Source of the DNA: Blastocladiella emersonii ATCC 22665
Taxonomy: Eukaryota > Blastocladiomycota > Blastocladiomycetes > Blastocladiales > Blastocladiaceae
Direction: 5' to 3'
NCBI GenBank assembly: GCA_025594325.1
Contig: JANHCV010000010.1
Span: forward strand, 124,001 to 188,000
DNA: 64,000 bases
In this document: in pieces, positions 55,255-64,000 of the stretch
How positions within the stretch are numbered: the first letter of the stretch is position 1
How the letters are laid out: the number at the start of each line of letters is the position of its first letter
Notes under the pieces: generated by a model
The model's input: only the letters and a program-made list of their open reading frames with translations
What the model was told of the DNA's origin: nothing
The model's database searches: none
Translations under genes and position numbers: made by a program

Positions 55255-57378
55255 CTAGTGCACCTTGCACGCGTGCCCGGCCATCCACGGCAGCTCGCCG
55301 TCAGCGACCGAGGACCGGTTGCGGCACTCGCAGTACTCGTTGGTGAGCGACTGGAGCTGGTCGTGGATCCGCTCCACTTCGAACTTGAGCGGGCCGGCCA
55401 AGGCGCCACGCCCGCGCAGCTTCTCGAGCTCCGTGAACACGGTCGGGTGCACGGCGCGCACGTACGCCTCGCGCGGGACCGCGAGCAGCAGCACCGTCGC
55501 GGCGACCGCGCCCATGTCGGCACCGCCCGCCACGTGCGTTAGCGACGCCGGCACGGGCGACCGCGCGGCACCCCACTTGCGCAGGCGCGCGGGTCCGGTG
55601 CTCCCGACGAGCGGGGACGAGCGGCGGAGCGACGCGGCCGCGGCAGAGGGAGCGGCCGTCGCGTCGGTGAGCGTGAGGAGCGCCGCCGACACTGCGCTGG
55701 GACCCGAAAGCGACGATGAGGACGCGCGGCCGAGAATGTGTGCGACGACGAGGTACAGCGGGTGGCGGAGGACCTGGTCGATGAGGAACCGCAGGCGCGT
55801 GGCGTGGGCGATGCGGATCTGCTCGTTCTCGGCGACGGGTAGCGTGCGGTCGATCCCGGGCTCGGCGAACGCAATGTCGAAGGTGGGCGGCAGCGCACCG
55901 AGGATGCGCTCGATCAGCGCCTCGGTGGCCGCGGTACGCGACCGCGCGTCGCCTTCGCGCAGCGGCGACTGCAGCGACGGCACGGCGCGAACCGCGCGCG
56001 GGACGTGCGAGCAGAAGACGCGCGCCACGCGGACCCACGCCGTGTCGCGCGCGTCCGTGTTGCGCACCTGGCACAGCGGGACCGCGGGCGCGAGGTCGAG
56101 GCGCGAGTCGGGAACAGCGAGCGGCGGGAGCGTCGCTGTGGTCTCGACGGCGGCCGCAGCGTCGACGGGGGCGCTCGGCGGCGAGGACACGCGGAGCGGC
56201 GAGGCAGGCACGGGTGCGGGCGTCGGCCGAGCGAGCGTGGCGAGGTCCTCGGGGATCCCAATGGGGTCGTCGCGGCGTTGCAGCAAAAAGTAGCCGCGCG
56301 GGAGGCCCGTCTCCTTGTCGACGAGCTGGAGCGACTGGTAGAGCAGCTCGACGTCGGCAAAGTAGGACGGGTACTTGAAGCGGGCCGTGTCGAGGATGAG
56401 GGCCTTGTTGGATCCGGCGTGGTATGCGGTGATGGGCGAGAAGTGGCCGTCGCCCGTCTGGCCGAGGGCCTTGCGGGAGAAGGAGACGACCATGTGGGTG
56501 TCGGTCGGGAAGCCGTTGGAGCACGAGGCGCGCAGGTCGGCGACAAACTCGTCGAGGGAGACCTGGTCGGCCTGCTTGGCGATGACCGAGAGCCCGTTGC
56601 ACTTGGCCATGCACGAGAACTCGCGGAAGGTGATGCCCTTCTTCTTGATCACGTCGAGCGGCGCGCAGCACTCGAGCATCTCGTCCGAGTACCACCGCCA
56701 CCCGCCCTTCCACCGCTTCTTGGGGTCCACCTCGAGCGCGTTGAGTACCATGGCGAGCGACCCGAGCCCACAGTACGCCGGTTCGCTCTGCGTGGTGAAG
56801 GTGCCAGCGAGCGCAAAGTAGTTTTCGGCGAACCCCTCGGCGAGCGACTCCTTGAACAGCCGCTTGCCCTCGGGCGACGTAAAGGCGACGAGGTGCTCGG
56901 GCAGCGGGCGCCGGTAGAAGGTCGAGTTGAGAAGCTGCGACTGCTCCGTCTGCGCGTCGCGCGTGCGCGCCACCGCCGCCGCGAGGTGCGCCTGCACGCG
57001 GACCGCCGGCTGCGCGCAGCTCGAGGCCGCGGCGGCGGCAGCGGCGACCGCGGCCGAAGCGACCGCCGACGCGGGTGGCGGCATCGTCGTCGTCGGGCCA
57101 CGCCCGCCGCACCCGCCGGTCAGGGTATCGGAGCCGCACGACGTGCAGGTCGCCATTCCGCGGATGGGCGACGGCGAGATGGGCGACGGCGGGAGCGGAA
57201 CCTCGGTGCCGCGGGCGAGCGAGTGGATCGAGCACTGGCCGAGGGCGGGACGCTGGCGCTGCTGGCCGAGGATCGACGCCGTCGTCATGAGCGGCGACAC
57301 GGAAGCCGGTCCATGGCGCGAGGCGACCGAGCGGGCCGCTGCCGTCGATGCGCGCAGGAGCAGCGTGGAGAGATGCAT
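55255..57378 (-). CDS. PCS1: Phytochelatin synthase
   Basis: Papain-fold gamma-glutamylcysteine dipeptidyl transpeptidase that makes metal-chelating phytochelatins from glutathione. Single exon, 707 residues from the ATG at 57378. The catalytic triad is intact: Cys in SEPAYCGLGSLAMVLNALEV (about residue 201), His in GDGHFSPITAYH (about 310) and Asp in LILDTARFKYP (about 328), with spacing close to plant PCS. Other family blocks: FYRRPLPEHLVAFTSPEGKR, RWKGGWRWYSDEMLECC, GITFREFSCMAKCNG. The N-terminal 130 residues are extra, beginning like a mitochondrial presequence (MHLSTLLLRASTAAARSVAS). The C-terminal extension is about 350 residues and Cys-poor, unlike the Cys-rich plant tail. Confidence 0.95.
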   Translation of the reverse strand: MHLSTLLLRASTAAARSVASRHGPASVSPLMTTASILGQQRQRPALGQCSIHSLARGTEVPLPPSPISPSPIRGMATCTSCGSDTLTGGCGGRGPTTTMPPPASAVASAAVAAAAAAASSCAQPAVRVQAHLAAAVARTRDAQTEQSQLLNSTFYRRPLPEHLVAFTSPEGKRLFKESLAEGFAENYFALAGTFTTQSEPAYCGLGSLAMVLNALEVDPKKRWKGGWRWYSDEMLECCAPLDVIKKKGITFREFSCMAKCNGLSVIAKQADQVSLDEFVADLRASCSNGFPTDTHMVVSFSRKALGQTGDGHFSPITAYHAGSNKALILDTARFKYPSYFADVELLYQSLQLVDKETGLPRGYFLLQRRDDPIGIPEDLATLARPTPAPVPASPLRVSSPPSAPVDAAAAVETTATLPPLAVPDSRLDLAPAVPLCQVRNTDARDTAWVRVARVFCSHVPRAVRAVPSLQSPLREGDARSRTAATEALIERILGALPPTFDIAFAEPGIDRTLPVAENEQIRIAHATRLRFLIDQVLRHPLYLVVAHILGRASSSSLSGPSAVSAALLTLTDATAAPSAAAASLRRSSPLVGSTGPARLRKWGAARSPVPASLTHVAGGADMGAVAATVLLLAVPREAYVRAVHPTVFTELEKLRGRGALAGPLKFEVERIHDQLQSLTNEYCECRNRSSVADGELPWMAGHACKVH

Positions 57379-57761
57379 GGTGTGAGTGCTGCGTTGGATG
57401 CGGGAGCGGAGAGAGGAGGCGGAGCCGGCGCAGTCGAGGCGGCCCACGCGCGGTCTTGAACGGGTCGCGGACCTTGACGTCGACGTGAAGGTGAAGCTGG
57501 AATCCGATGATGGCGGCCGATAGCGAGCTGCCGTGAAGGCAACCCGGCATCGGATAAGCGAAGCTGTCTCACGCATCAGGTGGCTGTCACGCTGTCCGCC
57601 TCCAGCTCAAAAAACGTGACTGCTGCGAGACGCGTTTCCCTCGCCAAAGACGAGGGAGGTAAAAGTCAGATAAGTAGAAAGACACAAGAGTAGAGAGCAA
57701 GAATACCGATCTAGTGCACACAACCCACAAAAACAATCATCTCCTCCAGTCCGCAACGCGC
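57379..57761. other. PCS upstream region / transporter 3' flank
   Basis: Open in the PCS frame to 57576 but without conservation expected of protein; a GAGACGCGTTTCCC box lies at about 57628. Confidence 0.4.
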
Positions 57762-59551
57762 TCAGAACAGCAGCTTCTTGCCAGCCTTGGGCGCGGGCTC
57801 GGGCGCGTTGGCGTTGTTGACGGCGAGCACGATGTAGAAGATCCACGTCCCGAGCAGCGCCAGGACGAACAGCACCGCGGGGCCCGCGCGCGTGAGCTTG
57901 AGCTTGCCGCCCGTCATGTTGTCGCCCGCCGCCGCCGCCTGGTCCTCGTCGGCCTTCTTGGCCGCCATGAAGCCCTCGCGCTCCTTGTTGTTCTTCTGCA
58001 GCAGCCCGTCGTACTTGGTGCGGTCGACCCACCACCAGACGACGTTGATCACGAATGCCGCGACCGCGATCGCCGTGAACATGACCATGACACCAAAGTA
58101 AGAGTCCTTCTTCTTGCTCCCGTCCTGGAGCACCCCGACGAGGTTGTCGAACGTGGCCGTCGCGACCGCGTTGAGACACTTGTACACGGCAAACGCGGTG
58201 CCGAGCCACGCGTCGGGGACCAGGATCGGGATCGCAACGAGCGACGCCAGCGCCTTGAACGGGATCGTGAACGCGAACAGCACCATGAGGAACGTCGAGT
58301 CCATGTGCGTCCAGTTCATGGCCACGAAGAAGAAGATGAGCAGCGCGTTCGACAGCAGCGAGAACGACAGCCGGTGCCCGAACCGGTCGACGAACGGGCC
58401 CATGAACGGGTACACGGCCGCCGTCACGGCGAGCGAAATCACACTTTTGTAATTGGCCGAAACGAGGTCCTTCTTGTCGCGCTGCGTGAGGAAGTCGGGT
58501 GAGATGCCGAGGTACGAGTTCATGAGGCCCGACGAGAGCAGGTGCACGCACGACAGGATCCAGAACAGGCCCTGGAAGTGGAACAGCGCCTTGGGCGTGA
58601 AGGCCTTGCGCTTCTTGGCCTCGGCCTTCTGGTCCGTCGACAGAACGAACCGCTCGGTGCGCTTGAGGACCAGCACGTACGCGATGTTGAACAGGATCGA
58701 GCCCACGCTGACGGCCACGGTAATCCACGAACCGAACCAGAAGGGGCGGTTCGGCGTCGCGGAACCGAGGACCCACTGCCCGATCGACGACCCGAGACGG
58801 TTGACCGTGAGCAGCGCGGCCATGGCCGTCGCCAGCTCCTTGCCACTGAACCACTTGGAGATGATTAGCTGCTGGATAACGTTAACTGCCCCAGCTCCGG
58901 CCCCGTATACCACGCGCCCTCCTGCGAGCAAACCAAACGAGTTGAAGGTGACGCCAGCCGCGACACCCACGTTGCCGATCGTGACGAGAACCGTGGTCAC
59001 GAGCGAGCCCCAACCCGTGCCGTAAAAGTCAAAAAGGAACCCGGCGGCGAGCGGCAGGATCGTCTGCAGGATGTTGTCCGACGACTGCGTGAGCGCAATC
59101 TGCGTGTTGGTGAGCTTGAGCTCCTAGAGACATGCGAGCGAGGGTGAGGGTTAGCTTCGTCGAAGTTCATCGGGCGCTACTCGTTTGCCACCGCCAGGTC
59201 AGCCGGCGCGCAACTGGCCACAGCGCTTGTGATCGAGGAACGAGCGGAGCCGCTCATCCGCACAACCGTCGCTGGTGCCACGCGCGCTCGTCTCCCAGAT
59301 TGGGCGCGCGGAATCTAGGGCCGCCACAACGGGCGACAGGGACAGGGACAGGAGAGCTCGAGACGCACCTTCTTGAGCGGGGTCTTAAGGGCCGAGAACG
59401 AGACACCAGCAAAGTGCGAGGCGAACCCGATCATGGCGGCACAGAGCACGACCAGGAGCTTGGTCTTGATGGGCGAGTCGGTGAGCTCGGCGACGCGGCC
59501 GGGCGCCGGCGCCTTCTCGGCGGGCTTCTCGTCGAGCGAAGGCTTGGGCAT
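57762..59551 (-). CDS. Major facilitator superfamily transporter, MFSD1-like
   Basis: Exons 59551-59369 and 59123-57762, 514 residues. Twelve membrane helices can be traced, from LLVVLCAAMIGFASHFAGVS to AVLFVLALLGTWIFYIVLAV. The early block NTQIALTQSSDNILQTILPL and GGRVVYGAGAGAVNVIQQLI resemble the MFSD1 group of lysosomal/vacuolar solute carriers, of which mammalian MFSD1 exports dipeptides. The loop-8 FVDRFGHRLS motif is a standard MFS feature. The C-terminal region has a long basic/acidic cytosolic loop (KNNKEREGFMAAKKADEDQA) before the last helix. The substrate in this organism is unknown. An in-frame ATG 12 codons upstream is an alternative start. Confidence 0.85.
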
Positions 59552-60705
59552 GGTGAAGATCGTGGCACCGACAGGGATCGGGCACACGGCTAGGATGGGC
59601 GGGCGGAGAAGGAGAGAAAGAGAGAGGGCGCCGCCGCTGCTTCTTGTAGGGCCAAGGGATCAGCGAAACGCCGCCACCGCCGATGTCGTCGGTTGTTGAT
59701 GTGCCTCGCCCCAGTCGATGGCCGGCCTTGTGTCGGGGATAGCTCGAGCTTGGCACACCTGCCCATTCGGTGGTTTGCAAGTTTTGCCTTGTTTCACACG
59801 AACCCTCGGCCGCACCGATCATATAAGGGCGGGCGGGTGCGGTGCGCCTGCGTCTCGTTGAGCACCAGTTTCCTCCATCGCGATGTCCTCACTCTCACAA
59901 TGAACTTCGCGTCTTGGTTTGACCATGGCCATGACCATGGCCTTCGCGCTCACGGTCAGGGCGAAGCCGCGTCTTGATGGCCAAGAAGATGGACCGCGAG
60001 GCCATGGGCGTCGCGGGCGTCGCGGGCGTTTCTCGGCTGTGTCTGGCCCCGACGCCGAAACAGCCGCGAGTGCCCAATGAGCTTCTGCGGTGAGCGCCAC
60101 GCGATGGGAGGGTTCCTTCTGGAAGTCGCCGCCGGCCAGGCTGCCCCGCAACTGATCCCCGCGAACGCGCTCCAGCGAGACCGAAAATCACGCATCGCCA
60201 CTTTTGAGGATCGAGGATTCGTGATGGTCAAGGTTCACAATTAAGGTGGTTCCCGACGTTATCGCGAATCATCAGTTTCCAGCGAGTCGGCGCCGCGAGC
60301 GCTCGGATGCCGAGCCTCGCTGACGGGCGCTCGGTTCCACGACGACGCCGACTTCGCTCTCGTGTGACACATCGTGCCAAGGATGATGCCGTGATACCGC
60401 GAGACGCGTCTCTGTCTCGCACGGCGTGGCCACACGTGTGGCGCCACTCACGTGGGCTTGACGCAAGCGTTGCGTGCTCCCGATCGCGCGCTTCGGCAGG
60501 GACCGCCGCCGGCGATCGGAAGTGGGACCCCGCTCGCCGACGCTCCTTTTCGCTCGCCCGCCCGCTCTCTACTCTCTCTCCCCCAAGGCCGACCCTCTCA
60601 AGCAAAGAAACCCGCCCAGTATGGCTCAGGCAGCAGGAAACCACTCCATTCGGCGGCATTCTGACCCACCCCCGCGTGTCTCTCTAGCACCTCCCTTGCA
60701 ACACC
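59552..60705. promoter_or_regulatory. Divergent intergenic region, MFSD1-like / cytochrome b561
   Basis: About 1.15 kb. It contains TATAAGG at 59822-59828 (plus strand), followed 78 bp later by a 25-codon His-rich frame (59900-59977), and a perfect GAGACGCGTCTC palindrome at 60401-60412, about 300 bp before the b561 ATG. Confidence 0.5.
59900..59977 (+). CDS. Possible His-rich micropeptide
   Basis: The 25-codon frame MNFASWFDHGHDHGLRAHGQ (first 20 residues) begins 78 bp after a TATAAGG box, a spacing like that of several real genes here. There is no homologue I know and no conservation data, so this is only a candidate. Confidence 0.2.
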   Translation: MNFASWFDHGHDHGLRAHGQGEAAS

Positions 60706-61425
60706 ATGGACTCTGCCGACGAGCGCACGCCGATCCTCCCGCAGTCGCACGCCGCCACGGCGCCCGAGCCGGCGGCACGGACGCTTCTCAAGTCCGCGCC
60801 GGTCCACGCCGCGTCCATCACCATCGTCTCGCTCTCGCTCGCCTTCATCGCCGGTACCGTCGCCTACCTGCAGCTCAAGGACGGTTTCTCGCTCTTCGCG
60901 CTGCACCCGATCTTCATGACCCTCGCCGTTCTCCTCGGCGGCTCGGCCATCGCGGCCGCGCAGGTCCACCGGAGCCTCGTGACCAAGCCGCTGTTCACGG
61001 TCGGCTCGGTCGCCGTCAAGGTCCCGCAGGGCACGCACACCGTGCTCGCTGCTGCCGCCGTCGCGTCGGCCATCGCCGGCCTCGTCATCATGGTCGTCGT
61101 CAAGAACGAGGGCGGCGAGGCGCACTTCGAGTCGACGCACGCGATCCTCGGCCTGTCAACCATCGTCGCCGCCGGCCTGCAGGCCGTGTTCGGCGCGACC
61201 GCCAAGTACGCCCCGCGCGCCTTCGGCGGCGCCCTGGCGGCCCGCAAGGCCCTGCGCCGCTACCACCGCACCTTCGGCTACGCGGTCCTCGGCGGGTTCG
61301 CGACCACGCTGTTGTACGGCATCGACTACCTCGGCCTCGCCGACGACAAGCCCAAGCTCGACGCTGCACTCCGCGTCGCGGTCGTCGGCGCCGTCCTGGT
61401 CACGGTCGCCCGCGCACTCGTCTGA
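60706..61425 (+). CDS. Cytochrome b561-family transmembrane protein
   Basis: Single exon, 239 residues with six predicted helices. Cytochrome b561 proteins are di-haem electron carriers, often ascorbate-dependent ferric reductases of vacuolar or endosomal membranes. The four haem-ligand histidines can be placed: LFALHPIFMTLAVLL (helix 2), AAAQVHRSLV and FESTHAILGLST (helices 3-4), and RRYHRTFGYAVLG (helix 5). The N-terminus ERTPILPQ resembles an acidic dileucine-type endosomal sorting signal. The length suits the CYB561D2-like subgroup. Partner and substrate are unknown. Confidence 0.82.
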   Translation: MDSADERTPILPQSHAATAPEPAARTLLKSAPVHAASITIVSLSLAFIAGTVAYLQLKDGFSLFALHPIFMTLAVLLGGSAIAAAQVHRSLVTKPLFTVGSVAVKVPQGTHTVLAAAAVASAIAGLVIMVVVKNEGGEAHFESTHAILGLSTIVAAGLQAVFGATAKYAPRAFGGALAARKALRRYHRTFGYAVLGGFATTLLYGIDYLGLADDKPKLDAALRVAVVGAVLVTVARALV

Positions 61426-61718
61426 GGCTCTTCCCTCTCATTATCCCCACAAAGAAGTGTGTAAATACAGATTCCCTACTCGTTGCTTGCAAGGATCGTG
61501 CTCAATTCGCGCAAGCGCGTCGGAGCAGCACGATATCCATGCGGAGGCACGGGCCTGCGCTCCTGAACAAACGAGCTTGCTGCTTCAAAGTCGGCCGTTT
61601 GTGCCCGTGGTTTAGACGGGAGCGAACACAAAATTCACTGATATTAGATTACAACCGACGACCGCGTTCAATGAGAGCGGTGTGGAGAGCTTGAGGGCAC
61701 AGTAACTTGCTTGAAAAA
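61426..61718. other. Convergent 3' intergenic region
   Basis: Less GC-rich than its surroundings; no gene seen. Confidence 0.5.
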
Positions 61719-63518
61719 TCAAGGTTCAAGGGGAGGAAGGTTTGCAATGTTCATGAGAAGGGGGAAAAGGCCTTCGAGCTCGTTGACGTTGATGGGAGGA
61801 ATATCTTCGACGTTGAAGTCAAAGGCAGGAACATTGACGATGACAAGCGCCGACTCCGGCCCCACCGCTGCACGGATCGCATCCTCGCCATCGGCCGTCG
61901 CCTGGCTGGACGATAAGGTAAGGTCAACGAGGTCCCGCGGCAAGTGGGCAGCGAGAGCGCGCGCCCCATCATTTCCCAGAGCGTTCGAGCTGACGCCCAA
62001 CTTCGCGAGCGAGGGAGGAAGCGCCGGTGAGAGCGCCGCGATCGCAGAGTCGTCGAGCCGCGTGGCATTCAAGGCCAAGAGGCGAAGTCCAGGAGGCATG
62101 TGCGCGGCGAGCAGCTCGGCGCCCTGAAGACCGAGATCGGAACCTTGGAGGATGAGGGCGGTGAGCGAGCGAGGGAGGTGCGGGAGCAGCGCGTTGACTC
62201 CGTCGCGCGAAAAGCCGCGACCACCAATCGCGAGAGACTCGAGACCGGCCGCAGGGAACATGGACACGATCGAGGCGACCGTGTCGACCTCCGCCGGACC
62301 GACGTCAAAGCAGTTGACTTCAAGCTCTCGGAGCGAGTCGAAGCGGAACGAGCCGAGCCCCTGGTAGAGCTGAGGGGTCAGCTTATGCTCGGAGATGATC
62401 AGCGAAATGAGGCCCACGGCGCGAACAGGGAGTGGAGCGCCCATGACACCAACTGGAATCGTGCCGCTTTTGGTCGGCATAAATTGAACGGCGAGCTCTC
62501 GAAGCGAGCTCGGAAGACGGTAAAGCATTGAGGCGAAGCCCGCGCAGGTTAACTGGACCCCAAACAGGCGAAGCGCATGGAGAGTTGAAGGGACAAAACG
62601 CGCAAGCTTGTGGGCGGCAGCGTCGTCAAGCGGGCAGCGGGAAAGCTCGAGCTCTTTGAGCGTGGCGGGGAGATTGCCAATAAGGTACGGGAAAATTTTA
62701 AGCAGCTCGGCCGGGGCAAAGTTAAGATCCGTAAGTTTGAGTGAGGTGAGACCGCGGGTCCATGGTACAGGGGTCGGTTGAGCAGGCCGCGGGAACGGAA
62801 AGTTGCCGAACCAGTAGCAATCGACGTCGACGGCGCGCACCGTGGAGGAGAGGCGAAGTGCGAGCAGCCGCGGGAGGTCCAGCGTGCAGGAAGAAAACAG
62901 GAGAGAGCGGAGCGCCTGGCTGGGGCTCGCCATGGCAGCGTTGAGCGCGTCAATGCCAGCGATCGAAATGCGCTTGCGGTTGAGGACCAATTCCTCCGCG
63001 GTACCAGCGGCAAGATCGGTGCAGATATGGTCAAAGCCCTCGTCGACGGGAGGCAGATTGCCAGGAATGTTAACTGAGCCCCAGTCAATGCCATCATAGT
63101 GATCCAAGATGGGGAGCACGCCAAAGGCGACAAAGATATTTCTGTCAGCACCGCGCCGGTTGAGCCAGTACCGGAACTTGTTATCAAGCTTGTGAGCGCC
63201 CGAGGCAGGCCACCACTCGAGCGTCGCGAGGTGTCGCTGATCGATGGCAACATTCAGTGCTTCACGCGGGCACGCTATCGGGAGGCCAGAGGCCGCCCAC
63301 TTGTTGAGGACAACAAAGTCGCCGCGTGCGGTTGCTGCGTCGAGAGAAAGGTACGAGGAGTGCAGTAAGAGAGCACGGTCGATGCTGGGGGCGAGAGCCC
63401 GGGGCAGGACGCGCGCGTACTCGAGGAGCCCGGCCTGGTCCAAAGGATCGCCGTGCTGCGCGATGGCAAAGAAAAGAATCCGCTCGAGGACCTTAGGCAG
63501 ATGAATAGCTTCAAACAT
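61719..63518 (-). CDS. Leucine-rich-repeat protein (intact paralogue)
   Basis: Single exon, 599 residues. The N-terminal 200 residues (MFEAIHLPKVLERILFFAIA, then LDAATARGDFVVLNKWA and QRHLATLEWWPASGA) resemble an F-box-like helix followed by ankyrin-like units, in which location loss and WW motifs recur. The C-terminal 400 residues are leucine-rich repeats: LRSLLFSSCTLDLPRLLALR, LTSLKLTDLNFAPAELLKIF, LKELELSRCPLDDAAAHKLA, LRLLALNATRLDDSAIAAL and LVDLTLSSSQATADGEDAI. A substrate-adaptor role is possible but not shown. A frameshifted, truncated paralogue lies at 40551. Confidence 0.8.
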   Translation of the reverse strand: MFEAIHLPKVLERILFFAIAQHGDPLDQAGLLEYARVLPRALAPSIDRALLLHSSYLSLDAATARGDFVVLNKWAASGLPIACPREALNVAIDQRHLATLEWWPASGAHKLDNKFRYWLNRRGADRNIFVAFGVLPILDHYDGIDWGSVNIPGNLPPVDEGFDHICTDLAAGTAEELVLNRKRISIAGIDALNAAMASPSQALRSLLFSSCTLDLPRLLALRLSSTVRAVDVDCYWFGNFPFPRPAQPTPVPWTRGLTSLKLTDLNFAPAELLKIFPYLIGNLPATLKELELSRCPLDDAAAHKLARFVPSTLHALRLFGVQLTCAGFASMLYRLPSSLRELAVQFMPTKSGTIPVGVMGAPLPVRAVGLISLIISEHKLTPQLYQGLGSFRFDSLRELEVNCFDVGPAEVDTVASIVSMFPAAGLESLAIGGRGFSRDGVNALLPHLPRSLTALILQGSDLGLQGAELLAAHMPPGLRLLALNATRLDDSAIAALSPALPPSLAKLGVSSNALGNDGARALAAHLPRDLVDLTLSSSQATADGEDAIRAAVGPESALVIVNVPAFDFNVEDIPPINVNELEGLFPLLMNIANLPPLEP

Positions 63519-64000
63519 GTTTCATGAGGTTACGTGGTGTTGCGGCCGAGGGGGAAGGGAGACGAGAGGAAGTGGAAGACGCGTTCAGACGCCGCCGGTG
63601 GCGGAGCTGGACACATTGAACGGCGAAGATGATCATCACCTGACTAGCCACATGATAAAGCGACGCGTCTCTCAACGCCTTGTCAGGGAGGTTTTGACCC
63701 AAAGCATTGTCCTAGAGCTTGTAAGTGTTCCATTCCAACTCGGCACCAGACCGCTTAAAATGGTGACGACGCAACCGTCCCAACCTGCCTGCCGCACTCC
63801 AGTCGAAGTCGCTGCCCAAGTCCAAGGATTTGGCTCCTCTCCAGCGTGATCACAGCAGCGTGTTCCCAGTTATCGACATGCGCTGGTGCGCGACCTCCTC
63901 GACACTTGATATGGCGAACGAGGGCGGCAAGATTGGCGTCCTGGACTGGCTCAGTGATAAACCGCCTCAAGCTGCTCCCATGTACACATGGGTAACTATT
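63519..64000. other. LRR gene promoter and right window edge
   Basis: Carries the shared element on the minus strand (63671-63649). Further right, a minus-strand frame is open from the window edge to a TAA at 63755-63757 (NSYPCVHGSSLRRF...ILGLGQRLRLECG). It may be the C-terminus of an unidentified protein or chance. Confidence 0.4.
63649..63671 (-). promoter_or_regulatory. Shared MluI-box element before the LRR gene
   Basis: Minus strand GAGACGCGTCGCTTTATCAT followed by GTG, 153 bp before the ATG. Confidence 0.5.

Overview
The window is nuclear DNA of a GC-rich, intron-containing fungus. Three things point to a zoosporic (flagellated) lineage, most plausibly Blastocladiomycota. There is a B9D2 transition-zone protein and a CXorf65/C22orf15-like protein. 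There is a TmcB-like multi-PAS membrane protein of the kind common in chytrid-grade fungi. There is also a class C 7TM receptor carrying a substrate-binding domain. Introns are short (often about 60-70 nt) with a characteristic GT(A/G)CG donor and TGTAG acceptor, so most genes could be spliced by eye with phase checks. The phylum is an inference; no rRNA or species marker is present.

Layout. 0-8 kb: 3' end of a DGAT2 acyltransferase, splicing factor PHF5A/RDS3 (minus), then a tandem pair of pentatricopeptide-repeat (PPR) mitochondrial proteins. 8-14 kb: PH-domain protein with a polyQ tail, ESCRT-II subunit SNF8/VPS22, then a gene-poor block with three families of tandem repeats. 14-21 kb: glycerol kinase, a coiled-coil protein, the CXorf65-like protein and NudC. 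21-31 kb: two small secreted proteins of the zygote-specific class V type, a long gene-free CT-rich leader, a Ser/Thr kinase, a tRNA-Arg(CCU), a METTL21-type methyltransferase and a mitochondrial citrate carrier.

31-44 kb: AP180/CALM clathrin adaptor, mitochondrial pyruvate carrier MPC1 (with a 4-nt exon), uridine kinase, a large type I membrane protein, an LRR pseudogene, an NmrA-like protein and B9D2. 44-64 kb: TmcB-like sensor (about 2206 aa), the OpuAC-7TM receptor, phytochelatin synthase, an MFSD1-like transporter, a cytochrome b561 protein and an intact LRR-type paralogue of the pseudogene.

Themes. Several genes are arranged head-to-head over short shared promoters: B9D2/TmcB-like, coiled-coil/CXorf65-like, AP180/MPC1 and uridine kinase/membrane protein. 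Membrane traffic (SNF8, AP180), mitochondrial supply (MPC1, citrate carrier, PPR pair) and environmental sensing (TmcB-like, OpuAC-GPCR) dominate. The most unusual observations are the receptor fusion, the micro-exon, and a shared MluI-box promoter element. That element sits about 118-153 bp before the start codons of both PPR genes, the LRR gene and the LRR pseudogene.
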